A DNA stretch of 64,000 nucleotides from Hemileia vastatrix. Its lineage: Eukaryota > Basidiomycota > Pucciniomycetes > Pucciniales > Zaghouaniaceae. The DNA lies in assembly GCA_030280995.1 (NCBI GenBank), contig JASXTE010000005.1, forward strand, positions 14,744,001-14,808,000, read 5' to 3'. The translations under genes and the position numbers were made by a program. Under the pieces are notes generated by a model. That model saw only the letters and a list, made by a program, of their open reading frames with translations, ran no database searches and was not told where the DNA came from. The first letter of the stretch is position 1; each line of letters starts with the position of its first letter. Shown piece after piece: positions 17,494 through 28,067 of the stretch.

Positions 17494-20400
17494 CTATCTC
17501 TTCTTCTCATATTCAAATGATTTTTCAATACATTTTTGAGCATGACTTGTGCAAAGTTGTGGCATTTGAAGAAAAGATTTTACACCAGGATGTAAATCCA
17601 ATTTAGGTATTTTGTTATTGAGAATTTGGGCAGGAGTATTTGGAACATATCCAAGCCAGAGCTCAAAAGGCTTTCTTTGAGTAACAGAATGAACAGTGCT
17701 ATTATAAGCAAATTCCAACCCAGGAAGTAAGGTAACCCAATCATGAGTGAATCTGTCATTATCTTTATACTCAAGGCCAAAGGGACAATACCTTCTTATC
17801 ATGTCCTCTAAATTCCGAATCATTCTTTCAACTAAGCCATCAGTCTGAGGGTGATGGGCAGTAGAAAGTTTCAGATCACAACCACAAACATCCATCAGAC
17901 ATCCAAAATTCAGAAGTAAATTTAGGGTCTCTGTCAGAGATTATGGCTTAAGGAAAACCAGCAGTATTAAAAATATGAGACCACCATAAGAAAGCTAATT
18001 CTTTAGTGGAAACATCCTTGTGTGTAGGGATAAATTTACACATTTTAGTGAACCTGTCCACAATAACCCAACAAGAGTTATAGTTGTCTTTTCCAGCAAT
18101 AGGTAATCCTGTTACAAAATCCATGTTTATTATCTACCATAATGCATCAGGAGGTTAAATATGTTGCATTAATACAGCTCTCTTACCAGTCAATCTTTTT
18201 GATTTTTGGCAAGAATCACAAGATTCAACATATAATTTTGTGTCTTCAGACATATTAAACCACCAAGCAGTGTTCTTAATTCTGATCATTGTTTTATCAA
18301 GATCATGTGTCCAGCTAATATGTCATCATGACAAATTTTCAAGATGATTTCTTTCATAGAAGGAGGAATAACAATAACATTACTCAAATTTCTTCTATAA
18401 TATAGATATCCTTCATCTATAGAAAATTTACCTTTTTCCAAAGCCTTCTGGTACTTTGGTGGAAGGGTTTTAATTAATGCTTGTATTGAAGCATTCTTTG
18501 GATCATTTGAGATGGTGCATAACTTTTTTAAGTCAGTGTCCTTATCATATGAATCCAAAATAAGTTGTAATAGCTCTTCCTCCATATCAACCACATATAT
18601 CCCATGAATATGAATAATTTCATCCTCAGGACCATAAGCAGGATTAGAGTCATAATATGTAAAAGGTAACCTTGATAACATATCCACATTTGAGTGAACA
18701 ATACCAGCCCTATGAATAATTGCCATTCTCCCTCTGTATTCCTGAACAGCTAACTGCCATCTGAACATATGTCTGTTAGGTGTTTTCAAGTTTAAAACGG
18801 ATTTAACTGCACTGCAGTCAGTGACAAGTTCAAATTTCTGGTCATCTAGGTAATAATGTAGCTTCTCCAGAGCCCACACTACAGCTAAACATTCAAGTTG
18901 AGTAGCACCATATTTCAATTCACTATTTCTCAAGGTTCTTGAAATATAACAAATTACTACTTCTGATACTTTATCATTTATCACTTGTTTTTGATTGAGG
19001 GCAGCACCAAGACCAATAAAACTGGCATCAGTGTACAAAAAAAATGGTTGATTAAAGTCATGTAAAGCAAGAATAGGTGCTGACATCAAACAGTGTTTCA
19101 TAGTGTCAAAGGCTCTTTGTCTTTCACTATTCCAGACAAAAGCAACATCCTTTCTAGTTAATTGGTTAAGGGGTTAAGCTATGACTTGGTAATTTTTAAT
19201 ATACTGTCTATAGTATCCACACATTCCCAAAAAACTCTGTAGCTCTCTAACTGTAGTAGGTGCCTTTACCTGTTGTATGGCTGCCACTTTGTTTTGGTTG
19301 ACGCATATCTGTAAGCCTGAAACAACATGACCAAGAACTTTTAAAGAATGGAAACCAAATTTACATTTCTTCAAAGCAAGTGTCATATTTATTTCATCCA
19401 TTTTCTGGAACACTTTACACAGGTGGTTGAGATGGTCCTCAAATGTTTTTGAGAATATAATGATATCATCAATATAAACCATCAGCCATCCTTCAATTAT
19501 CTCCTGATGGAATATGTTATCCATAACTTTTTGGAAAAACGAAGGGGCATTTTTAGCGCCAAATGGCATCCTAACATACTTATAAATACCCATATGAGTA
19601 GCAATCATCAGAAAATTCTGAGAATTTTTCTCAACAGGTACCTGGCTATATCCCTTGTTACCATCCAAACAGCTGATATATTTAGCACCTTGTAAGGTAG
19701 CATGTATAGAGCTAATTCTAGGTAAAGGATAGATATCATCAACAGTATAAGTATTTAGTGCTCTATAATCACCACATAACCTGGCTTTATCTTTCTCATA
19801 AGAAATTAGGACAGGTGAGATAACACAATATTTAGGTGTTTCAACTACCTTTTCAATAATATTCATTTTTAAAAAGGTAGAGATATTGTCTTCAATATCT
19901 TTTCTCGTTGTGGGAGAAGCAGGATGAGGCTTCTTCTTTAAACTAGGTGGTATATCAGTCAATGGACAAGACAATGAAAGTTTCATTTCTTCTTTAACTA
20001 ATCCCAGTTCATGTGATACATGAGCAAAAGCCATAGGAAAAGACTTTATCAAGTTAATGATGGAATCTTTATCCTCACCAGAAAGTTGTTCTCTAAAAGA
20101 GGCATTGTCAATTTCAGACATAAGGGCATGCATTTTTTTTGTAGATCTTCCTTTATATTGTACCACAGAATTACATGGGTTCAATTCTGGTTTTAATAAT
20201 TTTTTAGGTGAGGAAATCTTGAATTTTCTCTTCCCATTCATCCCCATTGTGAAACATTGGTTTGAAGGATCCAATTTTATGCCATACTTGGTTAAAATAT
20301 CATTCCCTACAATAAACCAATTGCTTAAGTTATCATTTTTCATGACAACAAAATCACAAATAGATCTTACAAAACCATGGTTATATTTAAAAAACACTGT

Positions 20401-20577
20401 GGCTTTGTATTTACCAATGGGGTACAAAACAGAGGCATAACCTCTCCAATTTTCAGAAATGATAGGAATAAGTTTTGATTTATAGTCTTGATCCACTGAA
20501 GCAAGTGCTCTTTCAGATACTACACTTCCTCCAGCTCCAGAATCCAGAACAACTTCAATGCTGGTTCCATTAATCAA
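17494..20577 (-). pseudogene. Gypsy-2 pol (protease, RT, RNase H, integrase), broken
   Basis: The first open segment (20577-19174) has protease DSGA and an intact reverse transcriptase with YIDD. A stop separates it from 19101-18286, which has RNase H (TDAS) and the start of the integrase zinc region. After further breaks, 17895-17494 holds the last part of the integrase core (AHHPQTDGL.ERM). Recognisable sequence continues to 17291. At least three inactivating changes are visible, so no full Pol can be made. Confidence 0.9.
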
Positions 20578-22385
20578 GACTGGTGCCTTGAGAGGGCAAT
20601 AACAATTGAGCTATCCTCAATGTTCTTTATGATCTCAGCATCCTCAACTGTAGATAAAGCATTATTATCAATATCAATAGTATTTAAATAATGAATATCC
20701 TCTTCCAGCATCAAGATTTCTTGTTGAGATTAATATGAAATATTGCTGGCACAATCACTTGAAGTATCATCCAGTGCTATTGTGTCATCAGCATGCTCCT
20801 CTGTTTGTTACACAAGATTTATCTTCTTGTGTCAAACATGGCCTTTCTGCCAAGGCTAGTTGCACTTGAAGCAAGTGTTGGTTGCATACTTTTTAGGTGC
20901 AACAGGGGCAGAAGGTTTACCAACCTTTTCCAGCGGTTTCTGTTGGTAATTGGAGGTTTTTCCCAAGTGGTTCTAGGAATGAATCTTCTGAATCATACTT
21001 GTTGTTTAGAAGAATCTCATTACAAGTATTGATGAAAGAAGAAGGTTCTCTGGTGAACTCAGTCCTAGCCACAATCAAGCCTCTCAAAGACATTGGTAAT
21101 TTATAAAGGATCCTGTCCTTCCATAACTCAAACTCCATTTTTAGGTCCATAGCTCTCAAGATTTTTACAAGTTTCATTAAGAACTCAATAGGTTTATCAG
21201 TAGAAGAGCTATATCTAGTTTCCTCATACTGCCTTTGTTGAGCCATTCTGAACTTGGAGCCACCAAATTGTGCTTTAATTAATTTCTTCCAATCCTCCCA
21301 TGAGTAGTCATTCCCATCCAGGAGAACAGATTCATACCACATCAGGGCAACATTAGTGAATAAAGAAATTAATTTGGACACAATTTCCTCATCTGGGAGT
21401 TTGTAAGAATTTTTTAAGTTATCAATTCTGCAAGTGAATTGCTGCCAATCAGAAGAAGAATCACCATCAAATGTTAGATACTGGTCAAGTTTTGGCCAAT
21501 TCTTTTGATTTGAAGGAGTCTCCTTAGTACCAGCTTGTTTCTGAGTAAGAAGCAGCTGTAACTTCTCCAATTGTGCAGTAATCTCATTGTTTAATCCCTC
21601 TGTTGAAGATCCTGGTGCATCATCAATTTTTGATGGAAACTCAGTGGTATCAACAGGTATTTCTGGAACTAATTTTACTTTAGATGAACTAGCCACAGGT
21701 AGCCTTGGAGCATCCTGCACTATATGTTCCTGTAAAGAAATGTCAGAATATTTTTGATCATTAAACAATGAGTTCAATTTCTCTTCAATGGTTGTTAGTC
21801 TGGTTTTCACTCTTGTAAGACTAGATAAACTCTCATTGATTGTTACAAAAGATAACTGATTTTTATTTTGAAAAGATGAATAATGGTCATTCAATCTTTT
21901 CAGATTCATCTTATCTATCTCCAACTCCTGGTAATAGATAGACACAGTATCTTGTAATTTAGACAAATCATTTTTAATATTTTTCCATAAAGCAACCTTC
22001 TTTTCATGAGTTGCTTTATAATTAAACAAATCATCAGAAACTCTCTGAAATTCACTCCTTAATGATTGATAACCCTTTTCAGTTAACAAACTATTAAACT
22101 TTTGAGTTAATTGCATATTGTTCATAATATGATTTTGCTTTGCAATAATATTTCTCAAATACTCATCATTAATTTTTGCTACATCTGGAGTGTTTCTCAA
22201 TAAGGAAACAGAGTAACTTTCCAGATTCTCATAAAACTCAGGATCAAGTGTCTTATCAATTACAGCTATATCAGGATTTATCATTGAAGTAGCAATTAAA
22301 ACTAAAGGATTAGATACATGAGTGATTTGTCTACTACTCTCAGCCTCTACTGGTTTCAAGGTTTCATCCCGTCTTGCAGAATTAC

Positions 22386-22443
22386 CTGAAGGAACAGAAT
22401 CAGCTACAAGAAATGGTACTTGAGAATCAATAGAGGGGCTTAC
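22386..22443 (-). other. Predicted intron 2 of Gypsy-2 (58 nt)
   Basis: Donor CTTG|GTAAGC, branch CTGAT about 15 nt before the end, acceptor CCTTCAG|GTAA. As in Gypsy-1, the donor overlaps the accessory TGG-TAA and splicing rebuilds it. Identical length in two diverged elements supports a real intron. Confidence 0.5.
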
Positions 22444-23055
22444 CAAGGTTTTCTGGGCAAGATCATATTGTTTTTTCTTTTTCTGCCTCCTTGATAAGGG
22501 TGAGGATGTGTGGGGTTGAATTGGCTGGGTCTTGATGGACCTGCTTGAGGCAATTGAGTCTGTTGATTTTGAGACAGGTAATCCCACTGAGTGTTCAGCC
22601 AATCCCACTGCCACTTGGATACTTCCACTCTCTCTGGCTGCTGGGGAGCCAATTGTTGAAGATCCCTGGGGGGTGGAGGTCTCCTCTTCTCTTGAAGAAA
22701 AGCATTTATTTTTCTTACCTTTTCCTCTAGAGCATCTACTCTTGACCTCAATTTCAAGTTTTCTGTCCTCAATTCTTTTATGTGTGTTAAAAGGTTCTTT
22801 ACTTGTTGAGGTAGTGGCATCTTTTTTATTTTGAAGCCTTTTTGAAGTCCTTCTGGGGGGTTGACTAAAGGTTTCTGTTCCTGAGTTGTCTCTACCAGAA
22901 TTTCTACTTCCTCCATTTCCACATCCTGATTGGCCCAATGATTGATTAATTTGAGATAATTTTCTAGTTAAAGGAGAACTCACAGAAGTAGCCTCATCAT
23001 AATCAATTAAATCCAATTCCTCTTCATGTGCAGCAGAAACACCTTGATCAGTCAT
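22440..23055 (-). CDS. Gypsy-2 spliced accessory protein, overlaps gag (predicted 185 aa)
   Basis: Predicted exons 23055-22984 (24 codons shared with gag) and 22925-22440 in another frame, stop TAA. It shares with Gypsy-1 the junction DVEM, the blocks EGL.KGFKIKK.PLPQQ and HIKEL.TEN, a Trp patch (SKWQWDWL), GPSR, HPYQ and the terminal Trp-stop. The splice position is homologous although the intron lengths differ (58 versus 64 nt). The frame has stayed open while neighbouring gag and pol have decayed, but it is short, so this is weak evidence for function in this copy. Confidence 0.65.
22926..22983 (-). other. Predicted alternative intron 1 of Gypsy-2 (58 nt)
   Basis: Donor TCT|GTGAGT at 22983, acceptor CCAATCAG|GATG ending at 22926; possible branch sequence TTAAT. 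The exon after it begins GATGTGGAAATG, as in Gypsy-1. Both introns are 1 modulo 3, giving the same frame switch. Confidence 0.65.
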
Positions 23056-23912
23056 TTTTTAAATTTCATAAACTGAAATGAGGGAGGGAAACAATAAGAT
23101 GAATTAGTTTTTATTTTTACTTTTTATTTAAAAGAAAAATAATAATAAAAAGAATAAAAATCCTTCAGGATAAAAATCAATTAAAATAATAATCAATTTA
23201 TTAATTAATTCAAAACAATTTAATAACCAGGATTATAAAATAATCAACTGAAGAAATAAATTTAAATTTTTATCAACAATTTTATGATAATTATTATCAG
23301 GATTTTAAATCAACTGAAAAAATAATTAATTACCAGGACTTAATTTCAACTGAAATAATTAAATATGAACTTTATTAATTATATAAAAAAAAATTTATTG
23401 TCAGGACAATTTGTCAACTGGAACAAATAAAATTTAATTTATCAGGACAAAAGTCAACTGAAAATTAAAATAATTAATTTTAAAATATAATTTTATTACT
23501 TCTAGGACGAAGAACACAATTGCTCTATCTTTGTCAACTAGGAAAAATAAAATAAATAATAATAAAAAATAATTCCAATTTACTAGACACCTCCCCCTGT
23601 AAAATGAGCAAATTAATGCCACTTACAGAGTGCTGAGTAAAAGGAAATACGTAGAGAATGAAGAGTGCAAAATGACCCACAAATATTAATTACAATAATT
23701 ACCATGAAATATATGACTTTAGTCAATATATGAACCTAAGTTTTGGAGCACGGTTCAATTCCCATTTGCAGCAAAAAATTAAGTCACATGATATATGACG
23801 TTCGTCGTTTTCATCGTCCACTTGTCCTTATAGGTACCTTGATGGCGATGGTCCCCATGGTTTCCGGCCTCAAATAACAATGCGCCGTCAACAATTCGGA
23901 AGCGTCCCCAAC
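23056..23912 (-). other. Gypsy-2 untranslated leader
   Basis: Non-coding DNA between the 5' LTR and gag. It contains a series of short AT-rich blocks with repeated (T)CAACTG and CAGGA words at 23170-23530, resembling a degenerate tandem repeat. No gene seen. Confidence 0.55.
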
Positions 23913-24713
23913 TGTAGGTGGCTCTCTTGGTCTAGAAGGTAGAACTGGAGGTCCTACGACGATTTGAAGGGTTTTAATAGGCTCTCAAAAAGTATGGTAA
24001 ATATTTCTTTTAATTTTAAATGTTTACTCAAGTTATAAGAGGTGGGACAAGCTATTATTATTACTTATAGATTAGAAGTACCTGATTGTAACTACAAATA
24101 TGTTTAAGAATAGTAATAAAGGATGTAAATAATAATTTTAAGATATGTAAGTAAGGAATGATTTGAAAAGTACAAAAAGTGAGGGCCTTTTATAGGAAGA
24201 AATACAGGAAATAAAGACATGGAGATAACATCACCTAATACAAAGGTGTGAGAAGAAAACTGAATGGAAAAAGAATGTATATGAAATAAATAAAAATAAA
24301 TTAATTGGTATGTCAACAAGGGTATCATTCCCATTTGCAATAAAATAAGAGTTACCTTGGATTGTCAAAATTAATACAACATATTTTACTCAAATATATT
24401 GATTTCATGGAGATCCACTTCTCTCAGAAGAAGTATTTGATAATTTTTAAGAATTTTATTGAATTTTATTACTATTTTTATTCCCACTCAGCTGCAGTAT
24501 TGAGCATGGTGTTAGGGAGTAAAAATGCATGGGACAATTACTTAAATATAATAATTATTTATATTAATTTATATACTTAGATAATTAATTGTAAGTAATA
24601 CATAAGTACGTACAAAATAATCAATTATTTATAAGCATTAAAAAAAAGGCGTAGCTTTATCTCAGTAAAATAATTAATTATTTTACTGGGTAAGTCTAGT
24701 AGCCCCGCTGACA
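23913..24713 (-). repeat. Gypsy-2 5' LTR (801 bp)
   Basis: On the minus strand it starts TGTCAGC at 24713 and ends CCTACA at 23913. It carries TATAAAAGGCCC about 500 bp in. It is clearly related to the 795-bp solo LTR at 49363-50157, sharing the block before TTAATTATTTTACTG and the TATA region. Confidence 0.85.
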
Positions 24714-25490
24714 CACAGTGAGGACTATTTGAAAACCCGTTTCCATTTGAGACTGTTGTCCAAGTAACATTTCCAGCAAATGGTTCAATTTCTTGATCAT
24801 CAACATTTTCTCCAAACCCAGGAATCCCAAGCTTTTGACAGAGTTTTACTGCTTCTCAATACTTAAAATTAGATATATTTTGATAAAAAAATTTAAAGAA
24901 TAACTTTATTTGCTTCATGCAATGATCATACTCTTCCAAATCTAAGGGCTTAGAAGCATATTTACCTATAAAAGTAATTAAAATAATAATAGATTAAAAC
25001 TATTCATAAATAAAACTATATAATACTTACGAATTAATAGAGGCTTTTTCCTATCTAAACACTGACCACCAACAAACATATTACCAAATCCACCACCATT
25101 TTTAGGAGCTTTATTTTGCAAAACTCCATGTTCACAATACGAAAAGTCTTTGATGCACTTAATTGTTGCTTCAAGCATGTTTAATCGAATGAGATCTTCA
25201 ATAGAAAATGTTTTCACTTTAACACTTGGAATTGAGGAGCGGATTGGATGGAAAATATAACAGCTAGAATTTGAAGTAAAATACTGTTCTGGATTAACTA
25301 ATTTTTTTACAAAACGCCTAGAAAAATATTTTGCCCTCTTTCCATCTGTCTCAATACCGTAATTTTCAACAATAAGTAATGCATTCTTGATGTTATTTGC
25401 ATGCTTGTTGTTTGATTTTTTTCCTCAGTGGTGATTTTTCTTTATAAACAAACTTTGTGAAGCCTGCATCTTGTAGTGTAGTGGATAAGA
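24714..25490 (-). pseudogene. Fragment of a probable TET/JBP-like 2-oxoglutarate-Fe(II) oxygenase gene
   Basis: Minus-strand exon (about 25430-25031), a 65-nt intron (25030-24966, GTAAGT...TTTATAG) and a second exon (24965-24714). The second exon has WTTVSNGNGFSNSPHC followed at once by the Gypsy-2 LTR. The run NGF.N.PH is what precedes the HxD iron-binding motif in the Tet-like 2OG oxygenases of fungi, which are often carried by KDZ-type transposons. The next codon, expected to be Asp, is where the LTR inserted. A TGA (where a Trp codon is plausible) at about 24855 and a frame break near 25427 show decay. The family call is from motif memory; other fungal multicopy proteins remain possible. 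Confidence 0.45.
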
Positions 25491-27290
25491 AATTAATTTA
25501 ATTCAAAAATAAATAAATAAAATTGCAAAAGAATGCAATTGTTAAAATTAACACCTCCAAAAATAATCATTATATATTCTAAATAATAAATAAAAAATCA
25601 TATCCAACATGCATGTAGAAAACATGAGTATTAGCTGCATTTAAAATATTAATCAAGTATTTGGAATTAAAGCTTCATTATACTTCTTACAAGTATAGTA
25701 TTCTGCCGTATGCGTTGGGCATATGAGATTCAACTATACCCTAAACATAAACAATTAAATGTGAAGCTTAAATCCAAAGCCCAATTATTATGATAAATAC
25801 AGCAATAATACATAAGTATGTGTTGATTCATTATTTAATTTTTCTCCATATATCAATAATATATCAAACAGCCAGATATCCATAATTTATAATGTTGAAA
25901 GGTATAGTTTCCTTAAACAAGAATCAACTATACCTCTACCATTAATAGAATTACAGGAGACCAATACAATATATTATTGATATGTAGAAAAAAATTGATC
26001 CCATACACATGTGGATACTATGATATTTTTTATTTAATTATTTAATATATAATGATTGAGAATAATAAAAACTTTAAAAATGAAATAGTGAAAAAAAGAT
26101 ATTCTTACTTGAAATTTAAAAAAAATCCTTTGGTAGGAGTTGATTGATCAATAAATGGACAACTAATCTGTTGATTTAAATTTTTAGGAATAGATTATTG
26201 TAGAAAAATAAGTATTATTTTTATTGAATGAAAAAATTGAAAAGAGAAAGACAAACCAATATAAAATTTGGATGCTAACCAAAAATTAGCTTTTTGATTA
26301 TACTATGACAAGTTGGAGATCAAGCTTCCAAGAGTTAAAAACAATCATCAGTTCTATTTTTTTATTTTTTAAAGAGATTTACAAGGAGAGTAAAATACTA
26401 ACAATCCAAGTTAGTAATCTGTAAACAAGTTACTTTTGTGGCAAACCTAATGATTGAGAAAAATGGATTCCCTAAAAGTTGAACTTATATTTAAAGTGAA
26501 ATTAATATTTTTACTTAATAAACAAGTATAAGGGACAAACCAAAATAAAAAACTCTTAAGTGAAACATATGGAAAGCCCATTATTATAAAAACCTGTCTC
26601 TTGTAAGTGGAAGGAGAGAAGTAGGAAATTTACCACTTGGATGAAAATTTGCTTACAGTTATGCGTATAGAAACATGCAAGTTACTGAAGCCGGATGCAT
26701 GGCATGCAGTGACTTGCATAAGGCGTATATGCAACAGGTTTTTACACAGCAATATATTGTACAAATGATAACAAAACATTTACACATGCTTTTAATTAAA
26801 ACTTACATATTGTTTTTACAGTTTATTTTTATAGGGTTTCACAACGTATAATTCAAGGAACCAAAGCCTTGGATAGTTTCACACAGATGCAATTAATATT
26901 TATTTTCACTTATTTTTCAAATTCAATCCACTTATCCATATCAATTTTTCACATAAGGTGGGAAAACTCACCTTCAGCTGTTATGGACACATTTTTATCA
27001 CTTATTATTTTTGTTGCCACTAAGTTGAAATTTGGCTACAAAAGAGTTAAAAACCAAGCATAAATTTCTGAAAAACAATATGCACACAAAATCAGTATTT
27101 TGATATTTTAAACATGTTAAAACTGGGTATATAAGTTTTGGCATTTAAAAATATCCAATACCACTTTTTCTAGCTTTAATTTTTTATTATGCACATATAC
27201 ATTTCACACTATCAAAAAATTAATTCCAAATGGCATGTAAAAGAGTAGCGCAAATTTCAATATCTCAAATAATCTTATTTCTTGTTAATT
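25491..27290. other. AT-rich intergenic region without recognised genes
   Basis: No convincing coding sequence. It contains several inverted repeats: a 9-bp-arm hairpin (GGTATAGTT/AACTATACC) near 25899-25932 inside a larger inverted pair of ATATATTATTGATAT-like arms (about 25847-25865 and 25970-25986), and a hairpin at 26675-26719 with arms ATGCAAGTTACTG and CAGTGACTTGCAT (12 of 13 pairs). These could be small non-autonomous DNA transposon remnants. Confidence 0.5.
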
Positions 27291-27294
27291 TAAA

Positions 27295-27736
27295 CCAGCC
27301 AGGCTCCCCCTGGCTGGTAGTTTATTTTTTATAGTAGCCAATGTTGCTTAAAGCAACATCAGCTGCTCAAATCTTACCTTAAAACCTCCCAGCCAGTGTT
27401 ATCTGGCTGGGAGATGCAAAAAACAGTTTGCAACTAAAGTCGCTTGTAGCGACTTTGGTTGCTTTAAAAAAAGACTTGCAGCCAGTTTTATACTGGCTGC
27501 AAGTCATTAATATAAAAAAAAGCGAGCAAAGTTGCTGCATGCAACTTTGTTTGCTTTTAAACACAACATCTTGCAGGTAGTTTAAAACTGCCTGCAAGAT
27601 GTATTATAAAAATGACCAAAGCCACTTTTAGTTTATTTATTTTTATTATTTTTTCAATCCTGAGCCACTTCCTGTGCCTTGGGTTATTTTTTTTTCATTT
27701 TTTTAAATTATTACCAGCCAGGCTGCCCCTGGCTTG
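27295..27736. repeat. Array of eight distinct near-perfect hairpins
   Basis: Hairpins lie at 27295-27317 (9-bp stem), 27341-27359 (9), 27386-27413 (11), 27430-27462 (15, one G-T), 27473-27505 (14, perfect), 27518-27558 (18, two G-T), 27566-27602 (18, one G-T) and 27714-27736 (9, one mismatch). Two types alternate with a spacing of about 85-90 bp. One is based on CAGCCAG/CTGGCTG or CTTGCAGG/CCTGCAAG. The other is based on AAAGT(C/T)GC/GC(A/G)ACTTT and is followed by GCTTT and an A- or T-run. Stem sequences differ between units while pairing is kept. No match to any known element is recognised. Confidence 0.85.
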
Positions 27737-28012
27737 TAGTGTTATCTGACATTTGAAATTTTGTAAAAAAGTTTAGAGGAAATATAAAATGCATATTCTT
27801 TGATAAATTATGAATTATGAGTGGTAGAGGATTGATGAAGGGATTAATAGCTTAAAAATAAAATGGGCCATTGCTGATAAGGAGAGTTCTAAAACAATAG
27901 ATATTTTCTATGAAAATGAGATGGGATGGAGTAAATTAGGGGGTCTCAAAATTGATCAAATATTCCACATAAACATGCCATAAAAAATTACCAAACACCC
28001 CATCAGAAATTG

Positions 28013-28067
28013 AAATACACCTGCCCTAGACAGGTGTATTTTGATGATGTGTTTGACCTCAAACACA
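28013..28067. repeat. Two adjacent perfect hairpins
   Basis: 28013-28041 has 11-bp arms AAATACACCTG/CAGGTGTATTT around a 7-nt loop; 28048-28067 has 8-bp arms TGTGTTTG/CAAACACA around ACCT. They lie 300 bp from the larger array and have unrelated sequence. The rest of 27737-28280 shows no gene. Confidence 0.7.

Larger units (their letters stand above)
20917..23055 (-). pseudogene. Gypsy-2 gag (712 aa open, then frameshift)
   Basis: Starts at ATG 23055 and aligns with Gypsy-1 Gag: a short acidic start, a Ser-rich overlap region, a long coiled-coil middle and the gag core with the shared block NWPKLDQY.TFDGDSSSDW. It ends at 20917, just before the zinc knuckle; downstream knuckle remnants (about 20815-20890) carry stop codons. 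The first third overlaps the second reading frame described separately. Confidence 0.88.
17291..24713 (-). mobile_element. Gypsy-2: decayed minus-strand Ty3/gypsy relative of Gypsy-1
   Basis: On the minus strand the order is 5' LTR (24713-23913), leader, gag, protease-RT-RNase H, integrase. The 3' end is lost: the sequence stops at 17291, in the integrase C-terminal region, where Copia-2 begins. Proteins align with Gypsy-1 throughout but gag and pol are split by frameshifts and stop codons. The right side (24714) lies in a host-like oxygenase gene. Confidence 0.92.

Noticed and set aside
27379..27597. 72-codon minus-strand frame
   Set aside because: It lies entirely in the hairpin array and has no protein-like composition.
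27295..27736. CRISPR-like array
   Set aside because: Units are hairpins with variable stems, not identical repeats with unique spacers, and the context is eukaryotic.
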